In this document: one piece after another, positions 33,629-42,378 of the stretch
Position numbering within the stretch: position 1 is the first letter of the stretch
Layout: each line of letters starts with the position of its first letter
Source of the DNA: Celeribacter indicus
GTDB taxonomy: Bacteria; Pseudomonadota; Alphaproteobacteria; Rhodobacterales; Rhodobacteraceae
Assembly (NCBI RefSeq): GCF_000819565.1
Contig: NZ_CP004393.1
Coordinates: 992,001 to 1,056,000 of the forward strand
DNA length: 64,000 nucleotides
Direction: 5' to 3'
The notes under the pieces: generated by a model
What the model saw: only the letters and a program-made list of their open reading frames with translations
Told to the model about the DNA's origin: nothing
Databases searched by the model: none
Position numbers and translations under genes: made by a program

Positions 33629-34143
33629 TTGGCGCTGACGTCACACAGCGCCGCCCAGCGGCCTGTGGGTTTCGGCCGGGTCCAGTCGCCGTCATAGATC
33701 AGCAGCCGGCCACCGGGGCGGAGGATGCGGAACCAGTCGGCGAAGGCGGCCTCGGGCTCCACCAGTGTCCAGACGAGATGGCGGCAGAGGATCGCGTCAT
33801 AGCTTTCGCCGTGTTCCATCGTGCGTCCGGCATCCGCCAGCAGAAAGCGCAGGCGCGGCTTTCCGGCGTGCTTGTCCCGCGCCACGCGCAGCATGTCCTC
33901 GGAAAAATCAAGTGCCGTCACCTCATGTCCGAGATTGTGGACCAGCCGCGTGACCTCGCCCGTGCCGCAGGCAAGCTCCAGCACCCGCGCCGGGTCCGGA
34001 CCCAAATGGTCGCGCATCGGCTGCGCCCAGGCGTCCGCCTCCGGCCCCGGCGCGATGCGGTGGCCGAAGGCCAGATCGAAGGTCTGCGCCCGGCGCGACC
34101 AGTAATCGCGGATCTCCTCGGTCAGATCGTGATTTGCCGTCAC
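33629..34143 (-). pseudogene. Class I SAM-dependent methyltransferase, 3'-truncated by IS3
   Basis: From GTG 34143 the minus strand reads TANHDLTEEIRDYWSRRAQT, with SAM motif I VLELACGTGEVTRL (about residues 45-58), DFSEDML and ILRPGGRLLIYDGDW. This is a UbiE/arsenite-type class I methyltransferase. It ends at the IS boundary near residue 170; perhaps 40 or more residues are lost. The GTG overlaps the pseudoazurin stop by 4 bp (GTGA), so it belonged to the cobalamin-riboswitch operon upstream. The substrate is unknown. Confidence 0.8.
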
Positions 34144-34562
34144 CGGGCCACCGCCTCCAGTATTTCCTCGAAGCGTTGCCGCGCGCGGTCCGGCAGATCC
34201 TCGGGCAACTCGCGTGCGGTCGGCCCGCCGACCTCTATCAGCATCACCATGCCCATGGCGTAATGCGGGCTGCACTTGATGCCGTAGAGGCCCGGCTCGG
34301 TCAGCGTCACCGTGACATCCTCGTCGATCTGGGTTTTGAACGGCTCTGCCCCTTCGGGGATCATGCCGTCGATGACCGCGGCATTGTGGCCCGGCTGGGC
34401 CGGGACGAAGCGCACGCTGTCGCCGGGCGCGATGGCCAGAAACTGCGGCTCGTAGATCATCGGCCCCTGGTCGTTCCGCGTATACATCCCGACCTCATGC
34501 GTCTCGGCCAGGGCGGTGCCTGCCGTGAGGCAGGTCAGAAGAAAGGCGGCAGCGGTTTTCAT
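34140..34562 (-). CDS. Pseudoazurin (blue copper protein)
   Basis: A 140-residue periplasmic cupredoxin with a signal peptide (MKTAAAFLLTCLTAGTALA). The type 1 copper ligands fit pseudoazurin: His in PGHNAAVIDG, then Cys, His and Met in YGIKCSPHYAMGMVML. A C-terminal helix (DRARQRFEEIL) is also typical. It shuttles electrons to denitrification enzymes or other periplasmic reductases. ATG 34562 overlaps the ATPase gene by 4 bp, and the gene's stop overlaps the methyltransferase start. Its place inside a B12-type transport operon is unexpected. Confidence 0.92.
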   Translation of the reverse strand: MKTAAAFLLTCLTAGTALAETHEVGMYTRNDQGPMIYEPQFLAIAPGDSVRFVPAQPGHNAAVIDGMIPEGAEPFKTQIDEDVTVTLTEPGLYGIKCSPHYAMGMVMLIEVGGPTARELPEDLPDRARQRFEEILEAVAR

Positions 34563-35332
34563 CGGACATTCTCCAGACAATGGAAACGGAAGATCGTGGC
34601 GCCGTCGGCCGGATCGTGCAGCGGCGTGGCGCGCACCCGGAAGATGGCGGCGAGGCGGTCGGGCGTCAGAACCTCGGCCGGCGGGCCGCAGGCGATCAGG
34701 CGTCCGTCTTCCATCACGCCGAGCCGGTCGCAGCCCATCGCCTGATTGAGGTCGTGCAGCGCCATGATCACCGTGACCGGCAGGTCGCTGACCAGCCGCA
34801 ACAGCGTAAGCTGGTGGTGGATGTCGAGATGGTTGGTCGGCTCGTCCAGCATCAGAAGGCGAGGACGCTGCGCCAGCGCGCGGGCGATGTGGACGCGCTG
34901 GCGCTCTCCGCCCGAGAGGGTCGACCAGGCGTCGCGCGCCATATGCGCCATGTCGACGGCGGCCAGCGCCTCCTCCACGATCCGCGTGTCGGCGGGGCCG
35001 AAGGGTGCCAGCGCCGAGAGCCAGGGCGTGCGCCCCAACTCCACCGCGTCGCGCACGCTGAGCGCCTCGGAGGTGTCGGCCATCTGTTCGACCAGTGCGA
35101 TCCGCTGCGCCACCTCGCGCCTTGTCAGCGCGGAAAGCGGCCGGCCGTCGAGATGCACCGCCCCCGCCGGGCGCGGCGCAAGACCGGCCAGCAGGCGCAG
35201 CAGCGTGGACTTGCCCGATCCGTTCGGGCCGACAAGGCCGAAGGTCTCGCCGGGTTCGACGTCGATGCTGACGCCATCGACGATGCTGCGCCCTCCGGCG
35301 CGCCAGCCCAGATCGGTTGCCCGCAGCTTCAC
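34559..35332 (-). CDS. FecE/BtuD-type ABC transporter ATPase
   Basis: 257 residues with Walker A GPNGSGKSTLLRLLAG, Q-loop region, signature LSGGERQRVHIARAL, Walker B LLMLDEPTNHLD and switch His in MALHDLN, the layout of siderophore/haem/B12 importers. The start is GTG 35332, overlapping the permease by 4 bp. With the upstream permease and binding protein it forms a complete importer. The cobalamin riboswitch at 37561-37729 makes corrinoid uptake the best reading. Confidence 0.9.
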   Translation of the reverse strand: MKLRATDLGWRAGGRSIVDGVSIDVEPGETFGLVGPNGSGKSTLLRLLAGLAPRPAGAVHLDGRPLSALTRREVAQRIALVEQMADTSEALSVRDAVELGRTPWLSALAPFGPADTRIVEEALAAVDMAHMARDAWSTLSGGERQRVHIARALAQRPRLLMLDEPTNHLDIHHQLTLLRLVSDLPVTVIMALHDLNQAMGCDRLGVMEDGRLIACGPPAEVLTPDRLAAIFRVRATPLHDPADGATIFRFHCLENVR

Positions 35333-36369
35333 GGCCGCCTCCGGTTGCGCACGAGGATCAGCGCAAAGCCCGGCGCGCCGACCAGCGCGGTGACGACGCC
35401 GATGGGCACCACCTGTCCCGGAATGAGAATGCGCGAGGTGACGTCGGCCGCGATCAGGAACATCGCCCCCGCCAGCGCAGCGGCCGGAATGAGCCGCCCG
35501 TGTCGCGGACCGACGACGAAGCGCATGGCATGGGGGATCACCAGGCCGACGAAGCCGATGGAGCCCACGAGGCTGACCATCGTGGCGGTCATGAGCGTGG
35601 TCGCCCCGATCAGCACGACCTGCACCTGACGCACCGGAATACCCAGCGCGGCGGCCGAGGACGTGCCGAAGGAAAAGGCGTCCATTGCGCGGGCGAACCA
35701 CAGACAGGCGAGGAACCCCAGCGCCACCGCCGGCGCGGCCAGCGTGACATCCGGCCAGCGCACGCCCGACAGGTTGCCCAGCAGCCAGAACATGATGCCG
35801 CGTGCCTGTTCCGCATTGGCGGATTTGGCGATGAAGAACGATGTCAGCGCGTTGAACAGTTGCGAACCTGCGATCCCCGCCAGCACCAGATGCGCCGAAC
35901 CGCCCCCCGCCGCCCGCGCCAGCGCTGCGACCAGCAGGAAGGCCAGCGCAGCCCCGCCAAAGGCGCCGGCCGATATGCCGACAAGGCCGCCGCCGACGCC
36001 GAGGATCGTGACCGCCACCGCCCCGGTTCCGGCCCCGGCGGAAACGCCCAGAAGGTAGGGATCGGCCAGCGCGTTGCGCACCAGCGACTGCAACACCACG
36101 CCGGACAGCGCAAGCCCCGCGCCGCAGGCCGCGGCGACCAGCGTGCGCGGCAGGCGGTAGCTCCAGACGATGCCGGCGTCGATGGGATCGACCGCATGGC
36201 CCGCGCCCCACAGGTTGTTGGCAAAGACTGCCGCGATGGTGGCGACGGGCAGGGGGGTCTCGCCGATGATCACACCGGCGAGGATCGAAAGCGCAAGCGC
36301 GGCCGCCCCCGCCGCTGCCCAGAGCGCGACGGGCCGCAGCACTGCGGCGGGGGCGGCGGTATCCGTCAT
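35329..36369 (-). CDS. FecCD/BtuC-type ABC transporter permease
   Basis: 346 residues, about ten hydrophobic helices. Family segments are YRLPRTLVAAACGAGLALSG, QSLVRNALADPYLLGVSAGA and GSIGFVGLVIPHAMRFVVGP. It forms the membrane channel as a homodimer. ATG 36369 overlaps the binding-protein stop by 4 bp, and its end overlaps the ATPase start by 4 bp, so the three are tightly coupled. Confidence 0.92.
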   Translation of the reverse strand: MTDTAAPAAVLRPVALWAAAGAAALALSILAGVIIGETPLPVATIAAVFANNLWGAGHAVDPIDAGIVWSYRLPRTLVAAACGAGLALSGVVLQSLVRNALADPYLLGVSAGAGTGAVAVTILGVGGGLVGISAGAFGGAALAFLLVAALARAAGGGSAHLVLAGIAGSQLFNALTSFFIAKSANAEQARGIMFWLLGNLSGVRWPDVTLAAPAVALGFLACLWFARAMDAFSFGTSSAAALGIPVRQVQVVLIGATTLMTATMVSLVGSIGFVGLVIPHAMRFVVGPRHGRLIPAAALAGAMFLIAADVTSRILIPGQVVPIGVVTALVGAPGFALILVRNRRRP

Positions 36370-37376
36370 TGCAGGTCGAACTCCGCCAGCGCGTCGGAGA
36401 GTGTTTCCAGCGCGCCGATATTGCGGATCGACGGATCCATGCCATGCGCGTCCAGGATGACGATCCGGTCGTTCTTCACCGCCTCCATCTGGCTTGCGAC
36501 GGGATCGGAGCGCAGGAATTCCAGCTTCCGCTCCACATCGTCGGCCTCGAACCGGCGGCGGTCCATGCGGGCGACGACGATCACGGTGGGATCGGCGCGG
36601 GCGATGGTCTCCCAGCTTACGGTGGGCCATTCCTCGTTACTGTCGACCACGTTCCTGAGCCCGAGCGCCTGCATCATGTAGGCCGGCGCGCCGCCCTGGC
36701 CGGCGACATAGGGGTCGATGTCCATCTCTGCCGAGGAAAACCAGAACACCGCCGATGCCTCCTTCAGGCCGAGGCCCTGCGCCTTCTCGATCGCCGCCGC
36801 CTCGCGCGCCTTCAGATCGGCGACCAGCGCCTCGCCGCGCCCGGCCACGTCGAAGATCTGCGCCAGGTCGCTGATGCCCTGATAGAGGCTGTCCATGGAA
36901 TACAGCTCCAGCCGGGTGCCGTCCGAGCCCGCGGTGTTGTCCTTGCCGACGCAATCGGCAGGCAGCGTATAGGTCGGGATGCCGAGGTCGGCGAACTGCT
37001 CGCGCGTGGCGACGATCCCCTGCGCGCCCACATGCCATTCGTATTGCACCGCGACCAGACCGGGACGCTTGGCCACGACGCTTTCGAAGCTCGGATCGTT
37101 GTCGGCGAGCCGTGCGACCCCGGCGTTCAACTCGGCGAATTCGGGCAGCACCTCGGTAAACCAGACGGAGGTTCCGACCACCTTGTCGCCAAGGCCCAGC
37201 GAATAGAGGATCTCGGTCGCGGCTTGCCCGACCGTCACCACGCTTTCCGGTGCCGCGTCGAACGTCACCTCGACACCGCAATTGGCGAGCGTCAGCGGGT
37301 ATTGAGTTTCGGCCTGCGCTGGCAGCGCAAGCCATGCGGCGCCCAGGGCCGCCGCGGTCAGGGGTCTGATGAACAT
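36366..37376 (-). CDS. Corrinoid-type ABC transporter substrate-binding protein (BtuF/FecB family)
   Basis: 336 residues with a signal peptide (MFIRPLTAAALGAAWLALPAQA). It has the PF01497 layout: VVTVGQAATEILYSLGLGDKVVG in the N-lobe, a long helical linker and VSWETIARADPTVIVVARMD in the C-lobe. Members bind cobalamin, haem or ferric siderophores. ATG 37376 is preceded by GGAG inside the 3' arm of a hairpin. The cobalamin riboswitch upstream makes B12 or another corrinoid the probable ligand, though cobalt-related ligands are not excluded. Confidence 0.9.
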   Translation of the reverse strand: MFIRPLTAAALGAAWLALPAQAETQYPLTLANCGVEVTFDAAPESVVTVGQAATEILYSLGLGDKVVGTSVWFTEVLPEFAELNAGVARLADNDPSFESVVAKRPGLVAVQYEWHVGAQGIVATREQFADLGIPTYTLPADCVGKDNTAGSDGTRLELYSMDSLYQGISDLAQIFDVAGRGEALVADLKAREAAAIEKAQGLGLKEASAVFWFSSAEMDIDPYVAGQGGAPAYMMQALGLRNVVDSNEEWPTVSWETIARADPTVIVVARMDRRRFEADDVERKLEFLRSDPVASQMEAVKNDRIVILDAHGMDPSIRNIGALETLSDALAEFDLQ

Positions 37377-37516
37377 GAATCGTCTCCGGTATGTGATGCG
37401 ACCGGAGACAGGGAGGGAATGCCGACCCGCAGGCCGACGGCCATCGCCGGAATGGCGGCGGGTGGGTCCGTTCTGGCTGTGACGGCCGCGACGGGACGTC
37501 TTTGGGAAGACTTCAT
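37358..37516 (-). CDS. Possible 52-residue leader ORF between riboswitch and btuF-like gene
   Basis: From ATG 37516 (MKSSQRRPVAAVTARTD) to the TGA at 37358-37360, overlapping the binding-protein start by 19 bp. A strong GGGGAGG lies 6 bp before the ATG. Its sequence is basic and proline-rich and matches no family known to me. It could couple translation from the riboswitch platform to the transporter. Confidence 0.45.
   Translation of the reverse strand: MKSSQRRPVAAVTARTDPPAAIPAMAVGLRVGIPSLSPVASHTGDDSCSSDP
37382..37409 (-). promoter_or_regulatory. Hairpin sequestering the btuF-like Shine-Dalgarno
   Basis: In the minus-strand transcript GTCTCCGG (37409-37402) pairs with CCGGAGAC (37389-37382). 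The 3' arm contains the GGAG that serves ATG 37376. It would block initiation unless opened, for example by ribosomes translating the leader ORF that runs through it. Confidence 0.6.
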
Positions 37517-37560
37517 TCGACACCTCCCCGGACACCCCGTCCGGGCCGCGTTGCTGACAG

Positions 37561-37729
37561 TGTCGGCAGGTCTCCTGACTGGCGGGTCATTGCTGACAGC
37601 AGCCTTCCCATGGCCCATGGCCACAGTGGCATTATCGCTGCGCGCTCGCCGCCTACAGTTGCGGGGGCAGTTCCGGTTCGCCGGCGGGCCGGCGGCGGAT
37701 TCCCTTTTGATTCCTTGCGGAAACCGACA
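37561..37729 (-). ncRNA. Cobalamin (B12) riboswitch
   Basis: The minus-strand transcript has the class landmarks in order: a closing stem TGTCGG (37729-37724) with CCGACA (37566-37561), AAGGGAA, CTGCCCCCGCAACTGTAGG, GCCACTG, GGGAAGG, ATGACCCGCC and the B12 box CAGTCAGGAGACCTGCC. It lies about 45 bp before the leader ORF and 185 bp before the transporter genes it should control. A further hairpin (CCCGGAC/GTCCGGG, 37527-37545) next to the leader Shine-Dalgarno is a probable expression platform acting on translation. Confidence 0.95.
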
Positions 37730-37920
37730 ACGGACAAGTAACCAACCGCCTTTTCCAAAGCAAGCGCGCAAAAAGTTATGGAGGGCAGAGTTAGACAATG
37801 GTGTTCAGAATGCCTGCCTTCGCATTCAGAGACGATAGGGGCGCAGGTCGCGGAACCAGCCGGTGTTCACCTACTCCAGCGCTGCCGCCTCATTGCGGAG
37901 GATCGGGGCAAAAGCCGATA
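37730..37920. other. Gap upstream of the riboswitch
   Basis: About 190 bp that should contain the promoter of the corrinoid operon (minus strand). No gene recognised. It ends at the TA target of IS630. Confidence 0.4.
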
Positions 37921-38973
37921 AAGCGTTTCGGCTTTAACCCGAGACATATCCAGCAGCCTTGAAGTAGTTCCAGCACTCTGTTGGGTCGTAGAGCTCGCAG
38001 ATTGCGCCGATGGCGTCGAAGACTTCGGTGAAGGTTCTGGCGCCGATCTTTCGAAGGTGAGCTTTCAGTTTGGAGAATGCTTGCTCGATGGGATTGAGAT
38101 CCGGCGAGTAAGGCGGGAGGTACAGAAACCAGCAGCCGTGGTCGTGCAAGGCCTGAGCCGCCTCCTTGTTCCGATGGGTCGCCAGATTGTCCAGGATGAC
38201 AACGGTGCCGGGGGCGATCTCCGGGACAAGCACTTCTCGGATGTAGACGGCAAAGGCGGGGCCATCCATGGCACCCTTGATGACCCATGGTGCGATCAAA
38301 GCATCCGAGGCCAGCCCGGCGATCAGCGTTTGGGTTCCCCAACTGCCAAACGGTGCATCCATGGTCAGGCGATGACCCCGCTTGGCCCGGCCACGCAGAC
38401 GGGTCAGGTTGGTCTTCACTGCCGTTTCATCAATAAAGACAACGCGTTCGGGAAAGGCCGCAATGGCAGGCAGCCGATGCTTGAACCACTCAGTCCGCTG
38501 CTGTCTTACCTTGGCGCGACCGCGCTCGGTGGCGACCAGCGACTTTTTTTGTATGTGAAACCGAGCCGGGACAGCAGGTTGGCGATGGAAGAATGATGCA
38601 CCCGCACGCCTGCCGCGGCCGCCAGCGCGTCGCGCAACTCAAAGAGCGTGATGTCGGGGTCTTGCGCGACCAGTTCCTTCAGGAAAGCCTGATGCGCTGC
38701 CAGCTTTCCCCGACCACGTGGCGGGCCTTGCGGTGCGGGCTCCGCATGGCCCTTGGTCCGAACCTGACGCGCCCACCGCGCGCCTGTCGCCGCAGACACT
38801 TTCAGGCGCAACGCCGCCGCCCGCCCGCTTAACCCTTCCTCAATATACTCCTGAAACCGCGCCCGAAGCGCATTCGGCAAAGGTGCTGACATGATCCATC
38901 CTCCCAAACAGGATGAATCACATCAGCCACCTCAAGGAAACCCCCGCCGATTCAAATTCAAGCCGAAACGCTT
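37921..38973 (-). mobile_element. IS630-family insertion sequence
   Basis: 1053 bp with perfect 14 bp inverted ends AAGCGTTTCGGCTT (37921-37934) and AAGCCGAAACGCTT (38960-38973), flanked by the TA duplication typical of the family (37919-37920 and 38974-38975). It carries a two-frame transposase. Confidence 0.93.
37934..38892 (-). CDS. IS630-family transposase made by programmed -1 frameshift
   Basis: Frame A (ATG 38892 to stop 38506) encodes an HTH domain (GLSGRAAALRLKVSAATGAR) ending near TYKKS. Frame B, entered by a -1 slip at the A7G run (38543-38550), continues LVATERGRAKVRQQR with the DDE domain: VFIDETAVKTNL (D), VVILDNLATHRN (D) and SPDLNPIEQAFSKLKAHL (E). It ends at 37934. The AAAAAAAG heptamer in frame is a classic slippery site, so the split is a normal feature of the element. 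Confidence 0.88.
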
Positions 38974-38974
38974 T

Positions 38975-38995
38975 AGGCCCTGACGGCAAGGGCCT
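38975..38995 (-). terminator. Stem-loop after the permease gene
   Basis: Perfect 7 bp arms AGGCCCT and AGGGCCT with a 7-base loop, 54 bp past the stop of the minus-strand ABC operon. The expected T-run is absent because IS630 begins directly beside the stem. It may be the original terminator, now interrupted. Confidence 0.45.
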
Positions 38996-39048
38996 CGACC
39001 AAGTCGTCCACACGATTGCCACTTCCGCTTTCCGGATCGCTCATCGCC

Positions 39049-40620
39049 TTACTCCGCCGTTGCCATACCAAGCCGCTGAAGAACTCGTCGCTCAACGAGG
39101 ACCACCGCCAGGTAAAAGAGCACAGACAGCAGAACCGAGACGGCTGCCACGGCCCAGATCATGCCGTAGTCGAGAAATCCGCGGGACTGGTTCAGAAGAT
39201 TGCCCAGGCCTTTCCCGGTGGCCAGCCATTCTGCAATCATCACGCCCAACAGCGCGCGTGGCACGGTCAGGCGCGTCGCAGCGAACAGATATGGCAGCGA
39301 GGTGGGGAGCGTCACCATGCGCATCTCTTTCCAGCGTCCCGCCCCGTAGGCGCGGGGCAGATCCTGTGCGCTGCGTGGTACCAGCGCCAGTCCCTGGGCC
39401 AGCGTCACGAAAGCAGGAAAGAACGTCACCGAGATCGTCGCCCAAAGTGTCAGCGACGTGCCGCGCCCGAGGATCAGCACCAGAAGCGGCGTCAGAGCCA
39501 CCAGCGGCATGGTCTGCGTGACCAGTGCCACCGGCATGAAGGCCTCGATGGCGCGGGGAAACAGCCGTGACGAGATCGCCAACAGGAAGGCAAACCCGAG
39601 CCCGGCGGCCATGCCCGCAAACGTGATCGGCAAGGTTTCGGCCAGTGCGGCCAGCAAGCGGGTCTGTGCGCTTTCGGCCGTTGGGGCCAGAAACAGGTAG
39701 TCGACCACGCCCCAGGGTGTTTTCGAGATCAGGTCCGGGACACCTGTTGCTTTGATGAAAGCCCACCAGACGAGGAAGGGGAGCGCGATGGTGCCCAGCG
39801 TCAGGACAATCCGCTTGGCGGGGCGCCCAGCGGCTTTGGACTCCTGGGGCATGGCGGTGTTCAGCGTCACCGCACGCGTGGCACCGATGGTCCGGGTGGC
39901 GAGAAGCGCGAAAACACCATAGGAAAGACCTGCGATCAGCGTGGCCACCAGGCCGATGCCCCAGAGCCGGTCAGGCTCGCCGCGTCCGAGCGAGCCCAGC
40001 AGATAGGCACCCAGCCCCCAGCGTCCGCCGCCGCCAAACTCGGCCAGGATCGCGCCTAGAACAGCATTGGGCGCGGCCACGCGAAGCCCCGCTAGGATCG
40101 AAGGCAATGCGCCCCGGAACTGCACCCGGCGCAGGATGTCCCATCGGGTGCCGCCATAGGCGCGGATCACGTCTGTCGCGCGGCTGTCGGCCTGGCTCAG
40201 CCCGATCACGGTGGCTGTCATCGTGACGAAATAGACCCCGAGCGCGGCGAGAGCGATGCGCGGTGCCATTCCGGAAAGCGTCAGAACGAGGATCGGTGCG
40301 ATGGCGATGGGAGGGAGCGCGAAGGCTGCGATATTCACACCCCGAAACAGCCGCAGCGCCGTGGGCGAGAGCGCAAAGATGACTCCCGCGCCGATCCCCA
40401 ACGCGTTGCCGATCAGGAAACCGATTGTGGAGGCATAGAGTGTCGCCCAGATGTGGCGGGGATAGTCGCCCCAATCGATCCAGAGCCGGATCAGGATTTC
40501 GGAGATGCCGGGCAGCGCGCCGCCCGCGACAAGGTCCAACCGTCCGACAATTTCCCAGACTGCGAACAGGATCGCCGCATTGCGCAGTCCGCGCCAAGGT
40601 CCTGTTGTCTCAGCCGCCAT
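39049..40620 (-). CDS. Tandem-fused ABC transporter permease (SsuC/ThiX-like, two domains)
   Basis: 523 residues containing two BPD_transp_1 permease domains in one chain. Each has the EAA-loop: [23 protein letters not shown] near residues 155-175 and [23 protein letters not shown] near residues 420-440. About twelve helices in total. Most relatives have a single domain and act as homodimers, so this is a fused dimer. Its start overlaps the ATPase gene by 11 bp. It belongs to an importer with an NMT1/THI5-type binding protein. Confidence 0.92.
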   Translation of the reverse strand: MAAETTGPWRGLRNAAILFAVWEIVGRLDLVAGGALPGISEILIRLWIDWGDYPRHIWATLYASTIGFLIGNALGIGAGVIFALSPTALRLFRGVNIAAFALPPIAIAPILVLTLSGMAPRIALAALGVYFVTMTATVIGLSQADSRATDVIRAYGGTRWDILRRVQFRGALPSILAGLRVAAPNAVLGAILAEFGGGGRWGLGAYLLGSLGRGEPDRLWGIGLVATLIAGLSYGVFALLATRTIGATRAVTLNTAMPQESKAAGRPAKRIVLTLGTIALPFLVWWAFIKATGVPDLISKTPWGVVDYLFLAPTAESAQTRLLAALAETLPITFAGMAAGLGFAFLLAISSRLFPRAIEAFMPVALVTQTMPLVALTPLLVLILGRGTSLTLWATISVTFFPAFVTLAQGLALVPRSAQDLPRAYGAGRWKEMRMVTLPTSLPYLFAATRLTVPRALLGVMIAEWLATGKGLGNLLNQSRGFLDYGMIWAVAAVSVLLSVLFYLAVVLVERRVLQRLGMATAE

Positions 40621-41380
40621 GCAGCACCTCGGCGACGTGGTCGCAGACGCGGTGGAAATCCGGGTTTGAGAACAGTTCGGGCGCGCGGGGTCGATTAAAG
40701 GCCACGTCGATCACATCGACGATCCGCCCTGGGCTCGCATGCATGACCACAACGCGGTCGGCTAGAAAGACGGCTTCGTCGATGCCATGTGTAACGAGAA
40801 GTGCGGTTGAACCGGTCTCAGTCCAGATCCGCTGCAATTCGAGGTTCATCTGGCGGCGCAGGATCTGGTCCAGAGCGCCAAAGGGTTCGTCCATGAACAG
40901 GATCTGCGGATGTGTCACCAGCGCCCGCGCGATGGCGACCCGCTGCCGCATGCCGCCGGATAACTCGCCGGGCAGCGCATTCTCGAACCCCTTGAGCCCG
41001 ACGAGTTCTATCATGTTCTGGATATGGCCTGCGGCTTTGGCAATTGGACGCCCCAGAACCTCTAACGGGACTTCGATGTTGCGCCGGACGCTGCGCCAGG
41101 GCAGCAGCGCTGCGTCCTGGAAGGCAATACCGGTCTCGCCCGCCTTTGCTGCCGCCATCGGCACCTTGCCCGCGATCCGCACGTCTCCAGCATCGGGAGT
41201 CTCTAACCCAAGCGCGATACGCATGACCGTGGACTTGCCGCAGCCCGATGGGCCGATGATCGCGGTGAACGATCCCTTGGGGCAGGACAGGGTGATGTCG
41301 CGCAGCGCTTCAACCACCTTACCCCGCCCCGTGAAGGTCTTGCAGACACCAGAAAGGGAGATCCCGTCCGGGGCCTTCAT
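40610..41380 (-). CDS. ABC transporter ATPase (SsuB/TauB/ThiZ type)
   Basis: 256 residues with Walker [18 protein letters not shown]-loop [11 protein letters not shown], signature [16 protein letters not shown], Walker [12 protein letters not shown] and switch His in VTHGIDEA. This is the family for taurine, aliphatic sulfonate, riboflavin and thiamine-precursor import. Its ATG shares a base with the stop of the binding-protein gene (TGATG). Confidence 0.92.
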   Translation of the reverse strand: MKAPDGISLSGVCKTFTGRGKVVEALRDITLSCPKGSFTAIIGPSGCGKSTVMRIALGLETPDAGDVRIAGKVPMAAAKAGETGIAFQDAALLPWRSVRRNIEVPLEVLGRPIAKAAGHIQNMIELVGLKGFENALPGELSGGMRQRVAIARALVTHPQILFMDEPFGALDQILRRQMNLELQRIWTETGSTALLVTHGIDEAVFLADRVVVMHASPGRIVDVIDVAFNRPRAPELFSNPDFHRVCDHVAEVLHGG

Positions 41381-42351
41381 CAGATCTCCTCGATAAGCGT
41401 GGTGTCGAACATGTCACGACTGCCGTTGATGCCGACCTCAGCCAGCGCGCGCAGGTTCGCCTCAATACCTTCTTCGGTCATCGCCATAAAGCCCGCCGGG
41501 CTTTCCATAAGCGGCTGCTGGGCATTGTTGAAGAAAATCTCGTTTTCGATGGTTCGGCCGGTACCCGCAAACCACGAATCGGCCCATTTCGGCGGCCAGA
41601 GATTCGGGTCTTTGAAGTTTTCGACCCAGCCCTTGCGCGAGGCACGCAGCCAAGACACCAGCTCGGCCCGTTTGCTGGCCAGCGTTTCCTCGGTCACGAC
41701 GACCGTATCGTTGTAGATCGTGAAGCCGAAATCGTAGAGCAGGAAGGACGTCGCCTCGACGCCGTGCTGGCTGATCGTGTACGGGACGTTTGTGGTGAAA
41801 TCGAGACTAGCGTCGATCTCGCCCTGGATCAGCGGCGTGGGGTCATAGGCGTAAGGAACGATGTTGACCTCGGACGGATCGATCCCGTTCAGCGCCAGCA
41901 TGGCGTTCACGGAAATCACATTGACCGGCGGCACGGCCAGTGTCTTGCCGATCAGCTCCTGGGGTTCGTTGATGGGGTTGGATACGAGTGAAACGATCCC
42001 GATCGGGTTTTTCTGGTACTGCGCACCGATTATCTTCAAGGGCGCGCCCTGATCGGCAATCGCCTTTATCGTGGTGTCGGGCGTGGTCAGGGCAAGGTCC
42101 GCGCGGCCAGCGATGATCGTGCTTTCTGGGATCACGTCGGGGCCGCCGGACAGATAGGTCAGGTCCAGCCCTTCCTCTGCGTAGTAACCTTCGTCGATGC
42201 CGAGGAAATACCCCGCAAATTCCGCGTCATTGATCCATGCAGCCTGCATGGTGAGGGGTGTGGCGGCGCGTGCGCGCAGGGGAACGGCAGCAGCGGCAGC
42301 AGATGCTGCTGCCGTCCCCAGGAAGTGACGGCGGTTCAGTCGGAGGGTCAT
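41380..42351 (-). CDS. NMT1/THI5-like ABC substrate-binding protein
   Basis: 323 residues with a Tat signal ([20 protein letters not shown]). The NMT1/THI5 fold shows in [27 protein letters not shown], then [24 protein letters not shown] and [15 protein letters not shown]. Ligands in this family are pyrimidines, thiamine precursors, riboflavin or sulfonates. It lies 27 bp after a 5-formyl-THF cyclo-ligase paralogue, which favours a thiamine or one-carbon precursor over sulfonates. Confidence 0.9.
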   Translation of the reverse strand: MTLRLNRRHFLGTAAASAAAAAVPLRARAATPLTMQAAWINDAEFAGYFLGIDEGYYAEEGLDLTYLSGGPDVIPESTIIAGRADLALTTPDTTIKAIADQGAPLKIIGAQYQKNPIGIVSLVSNPINEPQELIGKTLAVPPVNVISVNAMLALNGIDPSEVNIVPYAYDPTPLIQGEIDASLDFTTNVPYTISQHGVEATSFLLYDFGFTIYNDTVVVTEETLASKRAELVSWLRASRKGWVENFKDPNLWPPKWADSWFAGTGRTIENEIFFNNAQQPLMESPAGFMAMTEEGIEANLRALAEVGINGSRDMFDTTLIEEI

Positions 42352-42378
42352 TGTGAGGGCTCCTCTGGTTGGGATGGA

